From: Massospora cicadina | Taxonomy: Eukaryota; Entomophthoromycota; Entomophthoromycetes; Entomophthorales; Entomophthoraceae | Length of the DNA: 64,000 bases | Direction: 5' to 3' | NCBI GenBank assembly: GCA_022478985.1 | Contig: JAKSZP010005590.1 | Location: forward strand, 37,202 to 101,201 | Part shown: one piece after another, positions 23,701-34,619 of the stretch | Layout: every line of letters starts with the position of its first letter | Position numbering within the stretch: position 1 is the stretch's first letter | Translations under genes and position numbers: made by a program | Notes under the pieces: model-generated | Databases searched by the model: none | Seen by the model: only the letters and a program-made list of their open reading frames with translations | What the model was told of the DNA's origin: nothing

Positions 23701-24062
23701 AAATAAGAAAATCCAGCAAATAGCGGCCTTTATTGGGAGTGGACTCAAAGTCAGAATAGATTTTAAAGTGAATCCAATGGGGCTGACCTCGCTTTGATAT
23801 ACTTTCCTAAAAAGGCTAAATGAATTGTAGGTAATGAGAGGCGCAAAAGCCTCCAGAATTGATAGCATCTAGGCAACTCAATGGAAAAATGGAGGGGAAC
23901 CTCAGAATGCACAACTAATTAAATAAGCAATTTTATTTAATTTATTATGTTATTGACCCAAATAGGTAAATCCTACTCAGAATAACAGAATTGCAACTAT
24001 TGACATACACGAATCTCATAATTCCCAACCTTATGAGATTCATGTACAATCATCAATTGTTA

Positions 24063-25020
24063 CACTTATAGGCCTCGATCCACCCCACAATGTTCTCCAA
24101 AGGCTCATATTATGATTGGAAGGATGAGGTTTGCATCAATAAGCTGCCTGCATTTGATCGCAATGGGAATATCCATGGCTTCTTTAAACAAGTTGAGTTT
24201 GCAGCAGATGGAGCCTCAGATCGGCGTAAAGCTAAATTGTTAATATCCGCCTTAGATGTTGGGAGTGCTGACCAAGTCACCTGCTATCTCCCAAACATTT
24301 CTTTTAATAACAAAAAGCGATTGATAATGTGCTGCAGTTGTTTGGAGGTACTACAAAGATGTCGCAGTGGAAGACTAAATTCTTGACCATTGGGTTCTAA
24401 TGTAATGAGACCCTCACTGCGTTTGTTGACCAATTTATGGCGGAAGACCATGTGCTAATTAGGGAAGGGATTTTATCTGAATCTGATGTGTGCATTACAA
24501 TGGCCTCCATAGTGAAGCCATACCTTGAGCTTTACAATGTGATTACTTCAATTTTGGATGAGAATGTACCCTTGCTCAAAATTTGTTCAGTTTTTACGCC
24601 ATCTATCCGCTACCTTCCTGCCTCCCCAATACAGAGCAGAAACATACTGCCTCCATCACCAGACCTTCTTATTAAGGGTAATTCTCCCGTCTTGTTCAGA
24701 TTCCGCCTAGTAACCCCCATCCTTATTATAATTATGCGCCTCATCCTTGGCCAAGTTATCCCCAGCAGTTTAAATTCTGATCTGGACCTACTTACAATAA
24801 CTGCCAGCAGCCAGCTTCTGACCTGGACCTAATTACTCTGACCATCATCAATCAGCTTTTTGACCTGGCCCTGGTTACGCTGATTGCCAACAATCAAATT
24901 ATTGGCCTGGCCCATCTTATGAGAACAAAGAATGCAGGCCCTATGAAGTAAACTGTTTTAAATGCAGTAGCCCTGGACACCTTTTATGGAGTTTCCCTAA
25001 CCTTTGGGTTCACTACGTAC
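24063..25020 (+). pseudogene. Gag capsid and zinc-knuckle region of element D
   Basis: Frame 24090-24386 has LPAFDRNGNIHGFFKQVEF (about 24147-24203), shared with element A. A second frame 24437-24832 covers the capsid C-terminus and a Pro/Ser-rich linker. At about 24955 CFKCSSPGHLLWSF matches the CCHC knuckle C-x2-C-x4-H-x4-C except that the last Cys reads Phe. Frameshifts separate the parts. Confidence 0.7.
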
Positions 25021-25309
25021 AACAGGATCAATACTACCAGGGAAAAGATGGAGTGGAGTAGAGATGGGACTCTCTACCTCCGCTATCCCAACCCCAAATG
25101 TCCCACCTGAACCTATCATAGTATAATTAGCGGAAGTCCCTCAGTATGATTAAGAGTTTTTATATCAGCAGCCAGTTGGAGGGGTAAACATACTGACATG
25201 AGCACAAGCCAAGGCCGCGGTGATAGAGGGACCTCAGGAGCAACTGAAACCTTATTCCTGTGAGATATTTAAACAAAATTCTTCAGATGACCAGGCCCAC
25301 CCTCAGATG

Positions 25310-25830
25310 CACCTTCCATGAAAGGATTAAGCATTACCCTCCTGGTGGACGCTATTGTTAAAGAGCTCCCTAAAGTTGGTGAAGGGATTATGAGATTCCT
25401 AGTGAAAAGAAATCTTTTAAATGTCCACGTATTAAACAGTCAAAATTTGACATATTCTGAGTGTAAATATTGTGGAATTTTGCAGCAGAAGATCACGTTC
25501 ATGCTATAATAGATATGGGAGCCCCAGTCTACATAGTTTCCACTAAGTTGGTGGTAAAGGTGACGTTAAAACCTGTTGTAGAACATCAAATGATGTATGG
25601 GATCGCTGAAGAGGAAAGCACAGTCTCTGAGGGAGCGTGCAGTGTGCTACCATTGCAGTTTGCGCCAATTGCTGTTGAAATCTGGTGATAGTGTTACCAA
25701 ACAGCAATTACGACCTATTAATTGGAACTGCTTTCATAACATGCTTTTAGCTGTCATTAGTATGATGGAGGAGACCTTAAATTTTTTGGGCAGCGGATCC
25801 CAATTTAGTTTATCTTAAGCGGATGCCAAA
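25310..25830 (+). pseudogene. Protease of element D
   Basis: Frame 25470-25688 contains VHAIIDMGAPVYIVSTKLVVK, the retropepsin active-site region, with D-M-G instead of D-S/T-G. The preceding frame (25318-25509) is the upstream linker also seen in element A (VDAIVKELPKVGEGIM against INEFPSIGNTL). Confidence 0.7.
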
Positions 25831-26041
25831 GGATCTGGTGCACATGGGACATATCAACCTTGCATATTGTGATGGGGTGATTCCGGTTTGCTACCATTGA
25901 CTAAAGAGCAAGACCTGGGCCCTTCCCCAGCAGATATACGAATATCAAGTACTGCCACTCAGAGTTACTGGGCCTATATCCATCCCCTCTGGACACCAAG
26001 TAATAGTAAACACCGAATTAGAGGTGGAAGTGCCAGCTGCA

Positions 26042-26549
26042 TGTCAGGATTCCTACCAGAATTGGAGATTTGGATGAGTTGGATGACGAACTTCTAACCT
26101 GAACCATCCAAACAGATGAAACCATTATTGGGGATAATCCCCAACGAAATTCTAGCCCTCTATATAACAGGGATAATTCCCAACTAATTTCAAGCCCTAA
26201 AATTGAGGTTCAAACCTGATCTATGCGGCGAACAAATCTTAATTTGAAATAAGAAATTGATTTTGGCTTAGTAAGCATGGATATTGACCGAGCAATACTC
26301 CCATTAAATGAAGTTTTCTAAGAAATAAACTTTATGCTCTACTTTCGCCACTATTAAGTTAAGTTGGCCTTCCTTTATTTTATTTAGGAAGTATTAATAG
26401 TTAGTTTTTATAATTCCAGGGACGTTAACCTGAGGAAAGACTTATCAGTCAAGGAGAGCAAAATTACTATTAATCCAGCACCCTGAAACTTCAGGTTTCC
26501 GGGACTATAAACTAAAAGGGACAAGTGGTCTAAACCTTTGGTCCTGAAA
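26042..26549 (+). repeat. 5' LTR of element B
   Basis: 508 bp. Blocks shared with the 3' LTR: AATCCCCAACGAAATT, GATTTTGGCTTAGTA, TTTATTTTATTTAGGAAGTA, TCAAGGAGAGCAA and CCTGAAACTTCAGGTTT (the last is itself an inverted repeat). It is followed by the primer site at 26554. Confidence 0.9.
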
Positions 26550-26553
26550 AAAC

Positions 26554-26570
26554 TGGTGCTCCCTGGCAGG
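26554..26570 (+). promoter_or_regulatory. Primer-binding site of element B (TGGTGCTCCCTGGCAGG)
   Basis: Four bases after the LTR end. The first eight bases are identical to the site of element D. In element C the same place reads AAGCTCTCTCTGCCAGG, a decayed version. Confidence 0.6.
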
Positions 26571-26689
26571 TATATCCTGAGTTCACAGTGCAACTATTAT
26601 TCTATTCAACAATAACAATTTGGCGTTAAATCCATTTCTGGATCAGGAACGCCTTAACTATGTGGTGAAATAACTGCTGTAGTATGTGG

Positions 26690-27640
26690 CTTGGAGCAAA
26701 AAAATGCTCTTCATTGAGCAACACCAACATAAAGTTCATGATGCAACTACCTAGCTAAAAATCAAAATTTGGCAGTTAACCCCGCTTGTTGCCACTTAAT
26801 CAGCCCTTTGTGCCACCCACGATCAGGTATATTTAATAATGAACATATCAACAACTTACAAAGTCAGATGGACGCTCTCCACCCTCATGTATCTCCCAGC
26901 GTTTCCAGTTCCTCTTCAGGTGGAAACGCACCTCAGTGTCAATTCACGTAGTTTGACCATTAACTCCCCCCAGTGGCACATTCAAACCGTCTTTCAAAGA
27001 TAGGTACGTCTCAGGAGAAGGGAGTATCTTCTCTTTCCTATTTTGTTATGAAAGTTCCATAAAGGAACCTACTGACACCCAACAGTGCAAACACCTAACC
27101 AACTGTCTTAGTCGTCTAGCTCAAGACATTATGGTAACTCATTTAATGCATTGCCAGACTTGACGTGACTCTAAGACTGCTTTGCTTTGGGGATTTGGGA
27201 GCGTCCTAAATTTATCCAACAAAAGCAATCTTTTATGGATATAAGCCTTAATTGGGGAGAAACTGCCATTGAGTTTGCTCACCATTTTTACCTTGAGGCC
27301 CAAACGTTGGTTGCCAGAAAATCTCTTACTTTAGATGACGCTATCACTGCTTCGTTTTAACATTTATAAATATGCCTACCATTCTACTTTATCTTAGAGC
27401 GGTGAAATCTAACTGGACATCTTTCTTCCATATCAATAAAAGTCATTTGGGAGATTCTGGAATACCTACTCAAGCCTACTGGGCACACTCGTTTTAAGAA
27501 TGGTAATAATAAGCCTCTGCCCTAAGCGCTAGCGGTTACACCCCCAAGTTGCCTACCCCTGGATTATCCTTCCCTTTTTGCAAGAGAAACAACCATAATG
27601 TAGACACTTGTCACATCTTTCTATGTAGGTCAGCAAAAGA
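26690..27640 (+). pseudogene. Gag of element B
   Basis: Frames are closely parallel to element C at 53830-54720: a start with NNLQSQMDALHPHVSPSVSS (about 26841-26900), a PTDTQQCKHLTNCLSRLAQ stretch near 27070, and EFAHHFYLEAQTL-like capsid sequence near 27270. At least six frameshifts or stops. It is a structural Gag by position and by similarity to other gypsy capsids. Confidence 0.65.
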
Positions 27641-27729
27641 TTAGTCAGTATATGGCAGGAGGCTCCCTATACTGACGACAATCAAGTGCCTCAGGACCCT
27701 TGTAATAGCTCTAAACCTATTCCCAGCAC

Positions 27730-28330
27730 CTCAGGATGCTTTGTATTAGCGGCACCTGCAGAAGTTGATGTACCCCTTCCTATCCAAGAGAATAAAAATC
27801 CACAGATTTCTTATTCCTATGTTGGTTAGTTACCCAAACAAGTTTTGGCAGTCAGCTCCTCTATGGAAAACCAAGCATTTGCAGATAAAACTTTTAAATG
27901 CATTGAACAGTCCCAAGCTTGGCTGCAGCAGGATCCTCATCTTTCTTCATTACAAAACTTAATGACATTTTACTGGCTGTTAATTCCCAGTTCAGATTTT
28001 GGTGGTTCAAGTAGAGGTAGTTGTACATAAGGTTAAAGTTCTGGCAATAATTGACACCAGCTCCGTTGATAGCGTTATTTCCTCCCAACTTATCCATAAG
28101 ATAAAAATGGGTCCAGACTTGATCCATGAAGCTGAATATGGGATGGCCGGTAATCTTTTAACTAAGGCAATAGGAGCATATTCTTCCTTACCCCTCCAAT
28201 TTTGCAAACTTTTTTAATTACTGCTCCCTCCAGTGCGCTGGAAAATGATACTTATGAGCTTCTTATTAGTGCTCAACTGATGCGGGAGTTTAACTGCATT
28301 ATCAACCCCAAAGAAAAATACCTGTCCCTA
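27730..28330 (+). pseudogene. Protease of element B
   Basis: The frame 27999-28217 reads KVKVLAIIDTSSVDSVISSQ (about 28030-28090): retropepsin-like with D-T-S where D-T-G is expected. It continues through AEYGMAGNLLTKAIGAYSSL, also present in element C at about 55290. Catalytic Gly lost. Confidence 0.75.
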
Positions 28331-28789
28331 CTAGGGTATCAGATCCCATTAATATTTGAACTCCCCGTCAAAAGTAAATAGGCCCCAAAGAAACAAACTT
28401 GCCTCCTTGAATATCCGTCCTCAATTTGTAAAGTTTATTATCAGGTCTTAGGAGGAAAAACTAAGTTACCCCTGAGGCAGTGGATGCCAAAGAATTGTTC
28501 TTCTATATGCTCCCATCCTATTAAGGTACCTTCAGGCTCCCAAGACATTGTGGATGCGGGAAACAAGATCTTCACCCCTCCTAATCAAGTTTTGGAGCCA
28601 AGGGGCACCCAAACCCTTAAATAAATAAGTGTTGTCCTGCCCAGGGATTTTGGATCCTGCCTACGGGAAATATATCTCTATCTTATTAGGGAATTTAAAA
28701 AATTAAACCTTCCAAGTCCCTCAAAATTCCCCTATTGCCTATGCAAATCTATGTCCCATTGAAAATATTGCCAATGAGAGTTGTTTAGG

Positions 28790-29760
28790 CTTGTTACAGG
28801 ATTTAGGGTTCGATACCTTACCCACCATATCTTTGGTTAAAAAGTAGAGTTGGAAACAATATCACCCCTAACAAATGCCAGAATGTCAAAGACCTCCTTG
28901 AGGAGCATTGTGATATTTTTCCTAAGGACCAAGTGATTATGAAAAAATATCCAGGGTAATTCACCAAATTGAAACCAAGAATCACCCTCCATTTAAATTT
29001 CAGCTATACAGAAAATCTAAAGTGGAGGAAGCTCAAGTGGCCTTGGAGCTACAGAAATTGTTGCAATCCAGGTTACTTGTGCCTTCTAAAAGCCCATGGT
29101 CTTCACTGCTCTTGTTAATTTGGAAGAATGATGGTGGCCGCTGTGTTGTCGTGAATTATCGCCGCCTCAATTCAATCAATAGAAAAGATAGCTATCCTTT
29201 GCTGTGTATAGATGATTCCCATATGCTTGATGTTGGGTTCCCACTATTTTCATCTATGGATCTTTCCAGCAGGTACTGGCAATTGAATTGTTACCAGAGG
29301 ATCGTGAAAAATATGATCTCATCTCAAGTGAAAGACTATTTGAGCTCAATCAAATGCTGCAGGGGTTATGTAACACCCCTGCTACCTTCAGCGCGCCATG
29401 GACGGATTTTTAAGTGACTTGAAACGTTTTTGTGCTAATCTATCTCAACGAATTACCATTTTTTGAGAACTTTTTTGGGCACATAGTACATCTTTGGCAA
29501 GTTTTCCAGCGGTTAAGTCAAGCCTTGTTAAAATAAAGCCGTCAATACGCTCCTTCTTTCAGAGCGATATGGGATTTCTGGGCCATTGGGTAGGTAAAAC
29601 TGGAATATCCCTGATGGATGATAAGATTATGGCCATTTCTAGGATGTCCCCCCTAAATTCCTACTAGACGTACAGGTTTTTTGGGGAATGGTGGGATATT
29701 ATCGCCAGTTTATACTCCATTTTGCTGACACCTCCAATCCTCTAGTCTATTTTTTAAGAA
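28790..29760 (+). pseudogene. Reverse transcriptase of element B
   Basis: Frame 29022-29417 contains LVPSKSPWSSLLLLIWKNDG, VVNYRRLNSIN and SSMDLSSRYWQLN, standard RT blocks. QGLCNTPATF follows near 29355 in another frame. The catalytic box at about 29437-29460 reads YLNEL, so both aspartates of YLDD are replaced. Clearly dead. Confidence 0.85.
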
Positions 29761-29769
29761 GGACATACC

Positions 29770-30240
29770 CTTCCAATGGAAAGAAGAGCAACAGCAGGCC
29801 TTTGACCTATTATTCTCAGCTCTCTCCCATTCACCAGTATTGATACATCCCTACTTTGATAAATTCTTTCCTTTTACTGAGCTAGTGGTATAGCCATTGG
29901 AGCCATACTATCGCAGCATGACAAAGACTTGGTAGAACATCCTATCGCCTACTATAGCAAAACCCTAACCAGAGCTTAAAGCAACTATAGCGTTCAGGAG
30001 CACAAATGCTTGGCGGTCCTATTGGCTATTAAGCATTTTTTTACCCTGCCTATATGAGAATCATTTTACATTAATTACCAATCATGCTTCCTTGCGATGG
30101 CTACAGCAAATGAAGGATCCTGATGGGAGGTTAGCTTGATGAGCGTTAAAACTTCAAAATTATGACTTTTCCATCATTCATTGACCAGGGCCCATCCACC
30201 AAAATGTGGATTGCTTATCCAGGCTCCCCATATTAACTCT
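29770..30240 (+). pseudogene. RNase H of element B
   Basis: Fragments follow the RT linker (PFQWKEEQQQAFDLL at about 29770-29815). They include SGIAIGAILSQHDKDLVEHPI (about 29885-29950), AYYSKTLTRA, and a VNHASL-type stretch near 30085. Broken by stops. Confidence 0.75.
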
Positions 30241-30399
30241 AACTGACCATGAGTAGGATCACCTCTATGACCTCTTAATCCAATCACATTTATGGAAATT
30301 GAATCTCTAACTTTTCAAAAAGAATGAACAAAAAGTCAGCAAACCTCCAATTTAAAAACAGTAAACTGTAAAAACTTGTAAATCAAAAATTGTTGCCTT

Positions 30400-31450
30400 A
30401 TATATGACCCTCAGCTCATACTGACATCATATCAGAGGGACATTGGTAAGTTGGCTAAGAGAGTATTTGGGAAACATATCAGTGGCTTAAGACTCAATGT
30501 TATTGGGAAGGAGTGCTTGTTTCAATCCAGGATGTATCATAGTCCTGCCTGGTATGTAAAAGTCAATCCAGATATAATTTCTGACCTCAACATCCAGTGA
30601 TTCCACCCTGTGAACCCTTCTTTACTATTAGCATTGATGTTGTGGGTCCTCTCCTTTGAGCCTCTAATGGTCATTGGTTCCTCTTCCTAGCAGTGGATCA
30701 TTTAACTAAGTGGATTGATGCCATATCACTACCCTCATCTTTGGCAAATGCTACTGCCATGTTTTTATATAATTGTATTATCACCCAGCATGGGTGCCCT
30801 AACATAAGTCTTTCAAATTATGACAAAACTTCCTATTATTGCTGTGAAAGACTTAGCTGAACTGTTTGTAACTATACTTAGCTATTTTTCACTCCCTATT
30901 TTTCTGTAACAAAGGGAATAAAAGAGCAAGTAAATGATACACTAACTGTAACCCTTCAGAAAATGGATATAACTGACCCCCTTCATTGTCCCCAATATTT
31001 TCCTAGTGCAATTATGGTCCTTAGAATCAGCTATCATCTATAATAAAGATGTCGTCCTTTTAGGCGTTGTATGGAAGAAATCCCCAGCTGCCTTATAAAG
31101 TGCAGGCTATGCTTTACCAAGCTACCACAAAGCCCCTGAAGTCACTATGAAAAGTATTGCCAGTGAAATTATTCAACTTTAGGCCCTGGCCTCTGAAAAC
31201 CTATCTGCTACAACTAGTAGAGAAACAAATTATTTTAATAACAAACATGAACTCTGCACACCTTACAACCAGTAGACCTAATCTTTTTCTACCACCATTG
31301 GCCAGGAGGCTGCGATGGCAAATTGGGCACCAACTGGTTGGGGACCTACAAAGTCATTTATAAGTGGGGTAACAAACACTCAATTGTAGAGGTCGTTCAG
31401 GGTACTTTGGTAAATTGTGTACATAGTCATTTTCTCAATCCGTTCTCCCC
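30400..31450 (+). pseudogene. Integrase of element B
   Basis: Decayed zinc finger CLVCKSQS (about 30547); core FTISIDVVGPLL (about 30622), LAVDHLTKWIDA (about 30687), a damaged second-Asp region near 30810 and FCNKGNKRASK-like sequence near 30905 where the glutamate motif should be. Downstream frames (about 31160-31440) are the C-terminal domain reaching the purine tract before the 3' LTR. Confidence 0.75.
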
Positions 31451-31604
31451 ACTATGCCAAGGTCTAGAGGGGTACTGTCACGATTCCTACCCAAATTGGT
31501 GATTTAGATGAGTTGAATGATAAGATTTAAACCCAAACTGTCCAAATAAATGAAAATATTATTGGGAATAATCCCCAACGAAATTACAGCCCTCTAGATA
31601 TTGG

Positions 31605-31896
31605 TTAAGGTGGTGGATGGCAAGTTGTTGGGGCATATGGCTACCAATCTGAAGGTTGCAGGTTTGATTCCCACCCTTTGCACATCAATTGGGGTACCAG
31701 CCAAAGGAATCTACTGGCGGCTTGAAGGTCTAACAACATGAAAACCTTACTATTATGTAACCAGATAAATCTTGGTCTTGATCCAGAGGTGGAAAACTTT
31801 CTTCAAAGGAGTTTACCCTACTCAGGTTTCATTCAATGTTTAATTTCTTTCTTTCAGTAATGTCCGTCCCCTGGTCATCTTGCCTCAAGATAAATA
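31605..31896 (+). mobile_element. tRNA-derived SINE, 292 bp
   Basis: Flanked by a perfect 10-bp target duplication TAGATATTGG (31595-31604 and 31897-31906). The 5' LTR of element B lacks the insert. The head has RNA polymerase III promoter elements: A box TGGCAAGTTGTTGG (31618-31631) and B box GGTTTGATTCC (31661-31671; consensus GGTTCGANTCC), 29 nt apart, as in a tRNA. The 3' end GTAATGTCCGTCCCCTGGTC (about 31857) matches the tail of the two LINE-like elements in this window. It codes for no protein; mobilisation would need LINE enzymes in trans. Confidence 0.85.
31618..31671 (+). promoter_or_regulatory. Internal Pol III promoter (A and B boxes) of the SINE
   Basis: A box at 31618-31631 and B box at 31661-31671 with tRNA-like spacing. 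The B box differs from consensus at one position (C to T, consistent with CpG decay). Confidence 0.75.
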
Positions 31897-32139
31897 TAGA
31901 TATTGGGGACAATACCCAACTAATTACAAGCCTTAAATTCAGGGTTCAAACACAATCTATACGGTGAACAAATCCCACTTTAAATTGAGAAATAGATTTT
32001 GGCTTAGTATGCATGGAGTTTGACGAGCAAAACTCCCATATATCAATGTTTTCTAAGCAATAAACTTTACTATCTTTTTTCGTCACTTTTAAATAAAGTT
32101 GGCATTCATTTATTTTATTTAGGAAGTAATAATAGTTAG

Positions 32140-34111
32140 TATTTAGATTTTCTTTCCATTTGGAGTAACTTTTAAGAGAAAACAACTTAAATAAAAGTAA
32201 AAAGCACCTGCTAGCCTAAAACTGAACTCCCTGTTTGCTCTCCAATAACTTCAGATTATCCGCTGACTGCTTCAGTGTGGGGCAGCACTGAAACCCCACC
32301 CAGCGTTTTCCGTCTGATGGGAAAATGCGCTCAGACTGGTTCAGCCAGTCCTCTAAACCATCAGGTCAGTTAATTGCACTTAAGGATCTTGCCATCCACT
32401 TGGCACGTGCCCAGGCAGTGCCTTGCAGCCCCCTCGCTCTCCCACAATCCCAGCTGTGTTTTGGCCTGCGGGTTGAGTATGTAAATTATTCCCATATGAA
32501 GAGAAAGTATTATCAACTTGGCTTAGGTGGTGATGCTGCTGGCTGGATTCAGAGATTTCTGCCCTTACAAAGGGTATTTTGATCTGGGCTTCACATGTGA
32601 AGCTGACGCCGCCACTGTGGCCACCGTACCCCTGGTTTTCCAGGGTACCCCTATCCCCACAACACGCACCCAGCTCCCCACTGGAACCACTATGGTAGTT
32701 TAGTTTTCAGGGTTGCCCACTCACCTTCCCCCCGTGGTGCTCCATCAGGAGCTGATGGAAGGCTTGGCCACATATATCTCCAGCCCCAACCTTCAGTTTG
32801 TGGTCCCCAATGGGGCCGCTCACCTTTCAGGGCCTTGGGCATTTGCCACTATTAGCCCAATTAAAGTAGTATTGCTTTGTTATTCCCCACGCTCAGTCAT
32901 TTCCTCATCCCCTGAACATACATTATGGGCCTGCGTCAAGGGCAATCAGACCATCTGCCCATCCTTCTTCGAGCTAGATCACTCAAAGCGTATGCCCCTC
33001 TATTAATGCTTCCTCTGGAGCTGCTTTTTCTCCATCTTGTTCCCACTTGACCCAACACCCCATGGCCTTTCTGATTTGGGATACAATTCTCCCCCTCCCC
33101 CAAAGCCTGCTGCCACTATGGCGCTGGCAACGGCCAACCAGCCCCCTCCTCATTCCAGTGCCTCCTGCAATGTAGCCAATTAGGAACTGGATTGGACAAC
33201 AGTTCATTCCCACTTTATTCTTCAAACACCAGCCTCAACCCAACAAATAATTGACCCCAATTTCCCTCTCAACTTAATCCCTTGACTTCATTGGATGAAA
33301 TTGATGAAGTGACAATGTTATTGAAGAGGTGGAAATCCAAATTGAAGAATTTATCCAGGTACAGAACCCCATTCAGGCCCCTCAGCATTTTTATGCCCCC
33401 CAACCAAACGCCTCTGCATTCTGCTCTTAACACCAGATTGCAGTTGCTGCAGCTGAAAACCCAGATAGCATCAAAATTCATAATATAACTGAGGAGTCAG
33501 TAGCGATACTTGCCAAAGGTATCCCTACTCCCATGTTTTTTCTGACCATAGCCCCGCAGAGCAGACAGGACATCCTAAACCTGCACGAACAAGCAAATGC
33601 CGCCATCCTTAGAGTTGCTATCATTTCGCAGGCCAAGACAAAAACCGCCCGTGCCAACTTAGCCCTATTTTCCCGCCTTCCTTCCATCCGCCTTCATATA
33701 AAAAACTGCTTTTCCAAATACCTTGGTGTTAATTTTGATTCAGGTATTTTGAACAACCAGCCAACCATCAACCAATTTGCTCCCCATGTCGCTGATCACC
33801 CCACACCATTGCTCTCCACCTTGGCTCATACTCTTGCATTTGATATGGATGCTGATGCTAAGGATGTGCCACCTGATCCCCTTCCCCTTCAACCATGGTG
33901 GGTTGAGCGCTTCGTCGCTGTCCCACCAGGTTGGTTGTATTCTCGTTCAGTTGTATTTCACCTATCCTTTTTTTAGTACTAGATGGTCCCTTGTTTCACC
34001 TATCCTTCTGGGCGTTCAAACTTCTGTTTGTGTATTATTTAGTTCATTTTTTCAGCTCTTCAAGCTTTGGTAATGTACATCCCCTGGTTGGAGTAACTCA
34101 AATTAAAATTT
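32140..34111 (+). mobile_element. LINE-like element copy 1 (1972 bp, ORF1 only)
   Basis: Inserted in the 3' LTR of element B with a perfect 13-bp target duplication TAATAATAGTTAG (32127-32139, 34112-34124). The second copy (58971-60888) starts and ends at equivalent positions, so both look full-length rather than 5'-truncated. It encodes an ORF1-like protein with an RRM-like part and a CCHC knuckle but no reverse transcriptase or endonuclease that I can find. The 3' tail (GGTAATGTACATCCCCTGGT, about 34069) is shared with the SINE. Long, variable target duplications point to target-primed reverse transcription. Confidence 0.75.
32290..33960 (+). pseudogene. ORF1-like protein of LINE-like copy 1
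   Basis: Frames shared with the minus-strand copy show: an N-terminal part (32325-32580); CEADAATVATVPLVFQGTP (about 32599); an RRM-like block with SGLPTHLPPVVLHQELMEGL (about 32710-32769) and LQFVVPNGAAHLSGPWAFA; a knuckle CPSFFELDHSKRM (about 32953-32991), where the partner copy keeps the missing Cys residues; and a C-terminal part with DMDADAKDVPPDPLP (about 33845). A TAG at 32701-32703 occurs at the same codon in both copies. This composition matches nucleic-acid-binding ORF1 proteins of LINEs by family knowledge. Confidence 0.65.
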
Positions 34112-34619
34112 TAATAATAGTTAGAATTTACAATTCCAGGGACATTACCCAAGAAAATATTTTTAGTCAAGGAGAGCAAGTTACTTTTAATCAAGCATCC
34201 TGAAACTTCAGGTTTCTGGGCCTATATTTAAAAAAGAACAAGTGGTCTATACCCTTGGTCCTGACATTGGGACTCTATGAGGAGGCCATTGGCCCTTATC
34301 AGCAATCGTGGCTTGAGCTCCATGTGGCTCCAGGCATTATATTACTGGGACATGGGGAGATTAAAATTTTATTAGTAAATCTAAAAAAAGAACCATTGCA
34401 AATCCCCCAGAATTAAATAGTGGAATATCTACACATGACTTCTGTAAAGAGGTCATTTAGGTTCACAAGTTCATGTCACTGGATTAATTTGGGTTAATCA
34501 TCAAACCACAGCTCATCATAATGATTGGTGGTATCACATGAAAATTTAATGGGGTTATCATAAGATCAATAAGACCAAGCTTAGCTTAATTAAAAGGTAT
34601 AAGGAGATTTTTGCTATTG

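Larger units (their letters stand above)
26042..34266 (+). mobile_element. Element B: Ty3/gypsy element nested in element D
   Basis: Paired LTRs (26042-26549; 31476-34266 with two insertions inside) start TGTCASGATTCCTACC and end TCCTGAMA. The internal region holds gag, protease, RT, RNase H and integrase in order. Element C is the same family. Net LTR length is about 500 bp on both sides once insertions are removed. I see no clear target duplication (CTGCA left, TTGGG right). Confidence 0.9.
31476..34266 (+). repeat. 3' LTR of element B, interrupted by two insertions
   Basis: LTR parts: 31476-31604, 31907-32139 and 34125-34266 (with the target duplications at the junctions). Removing the SINE (31605-31896) and the LINE-like element (32140-34111), together with one duplication each, leaves about 500 bp collinear with the 5' LTR. 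Confidence 0.88.

Noticed and set aside
31618..31671. tRNA gene
   Set aside because: A and B boxes are present, but the segment continues into a 292-bp unit with target duplication and LINE-like tail, and no complete cloverleaf with acceptor stem can be drawn. It is a SINE head.
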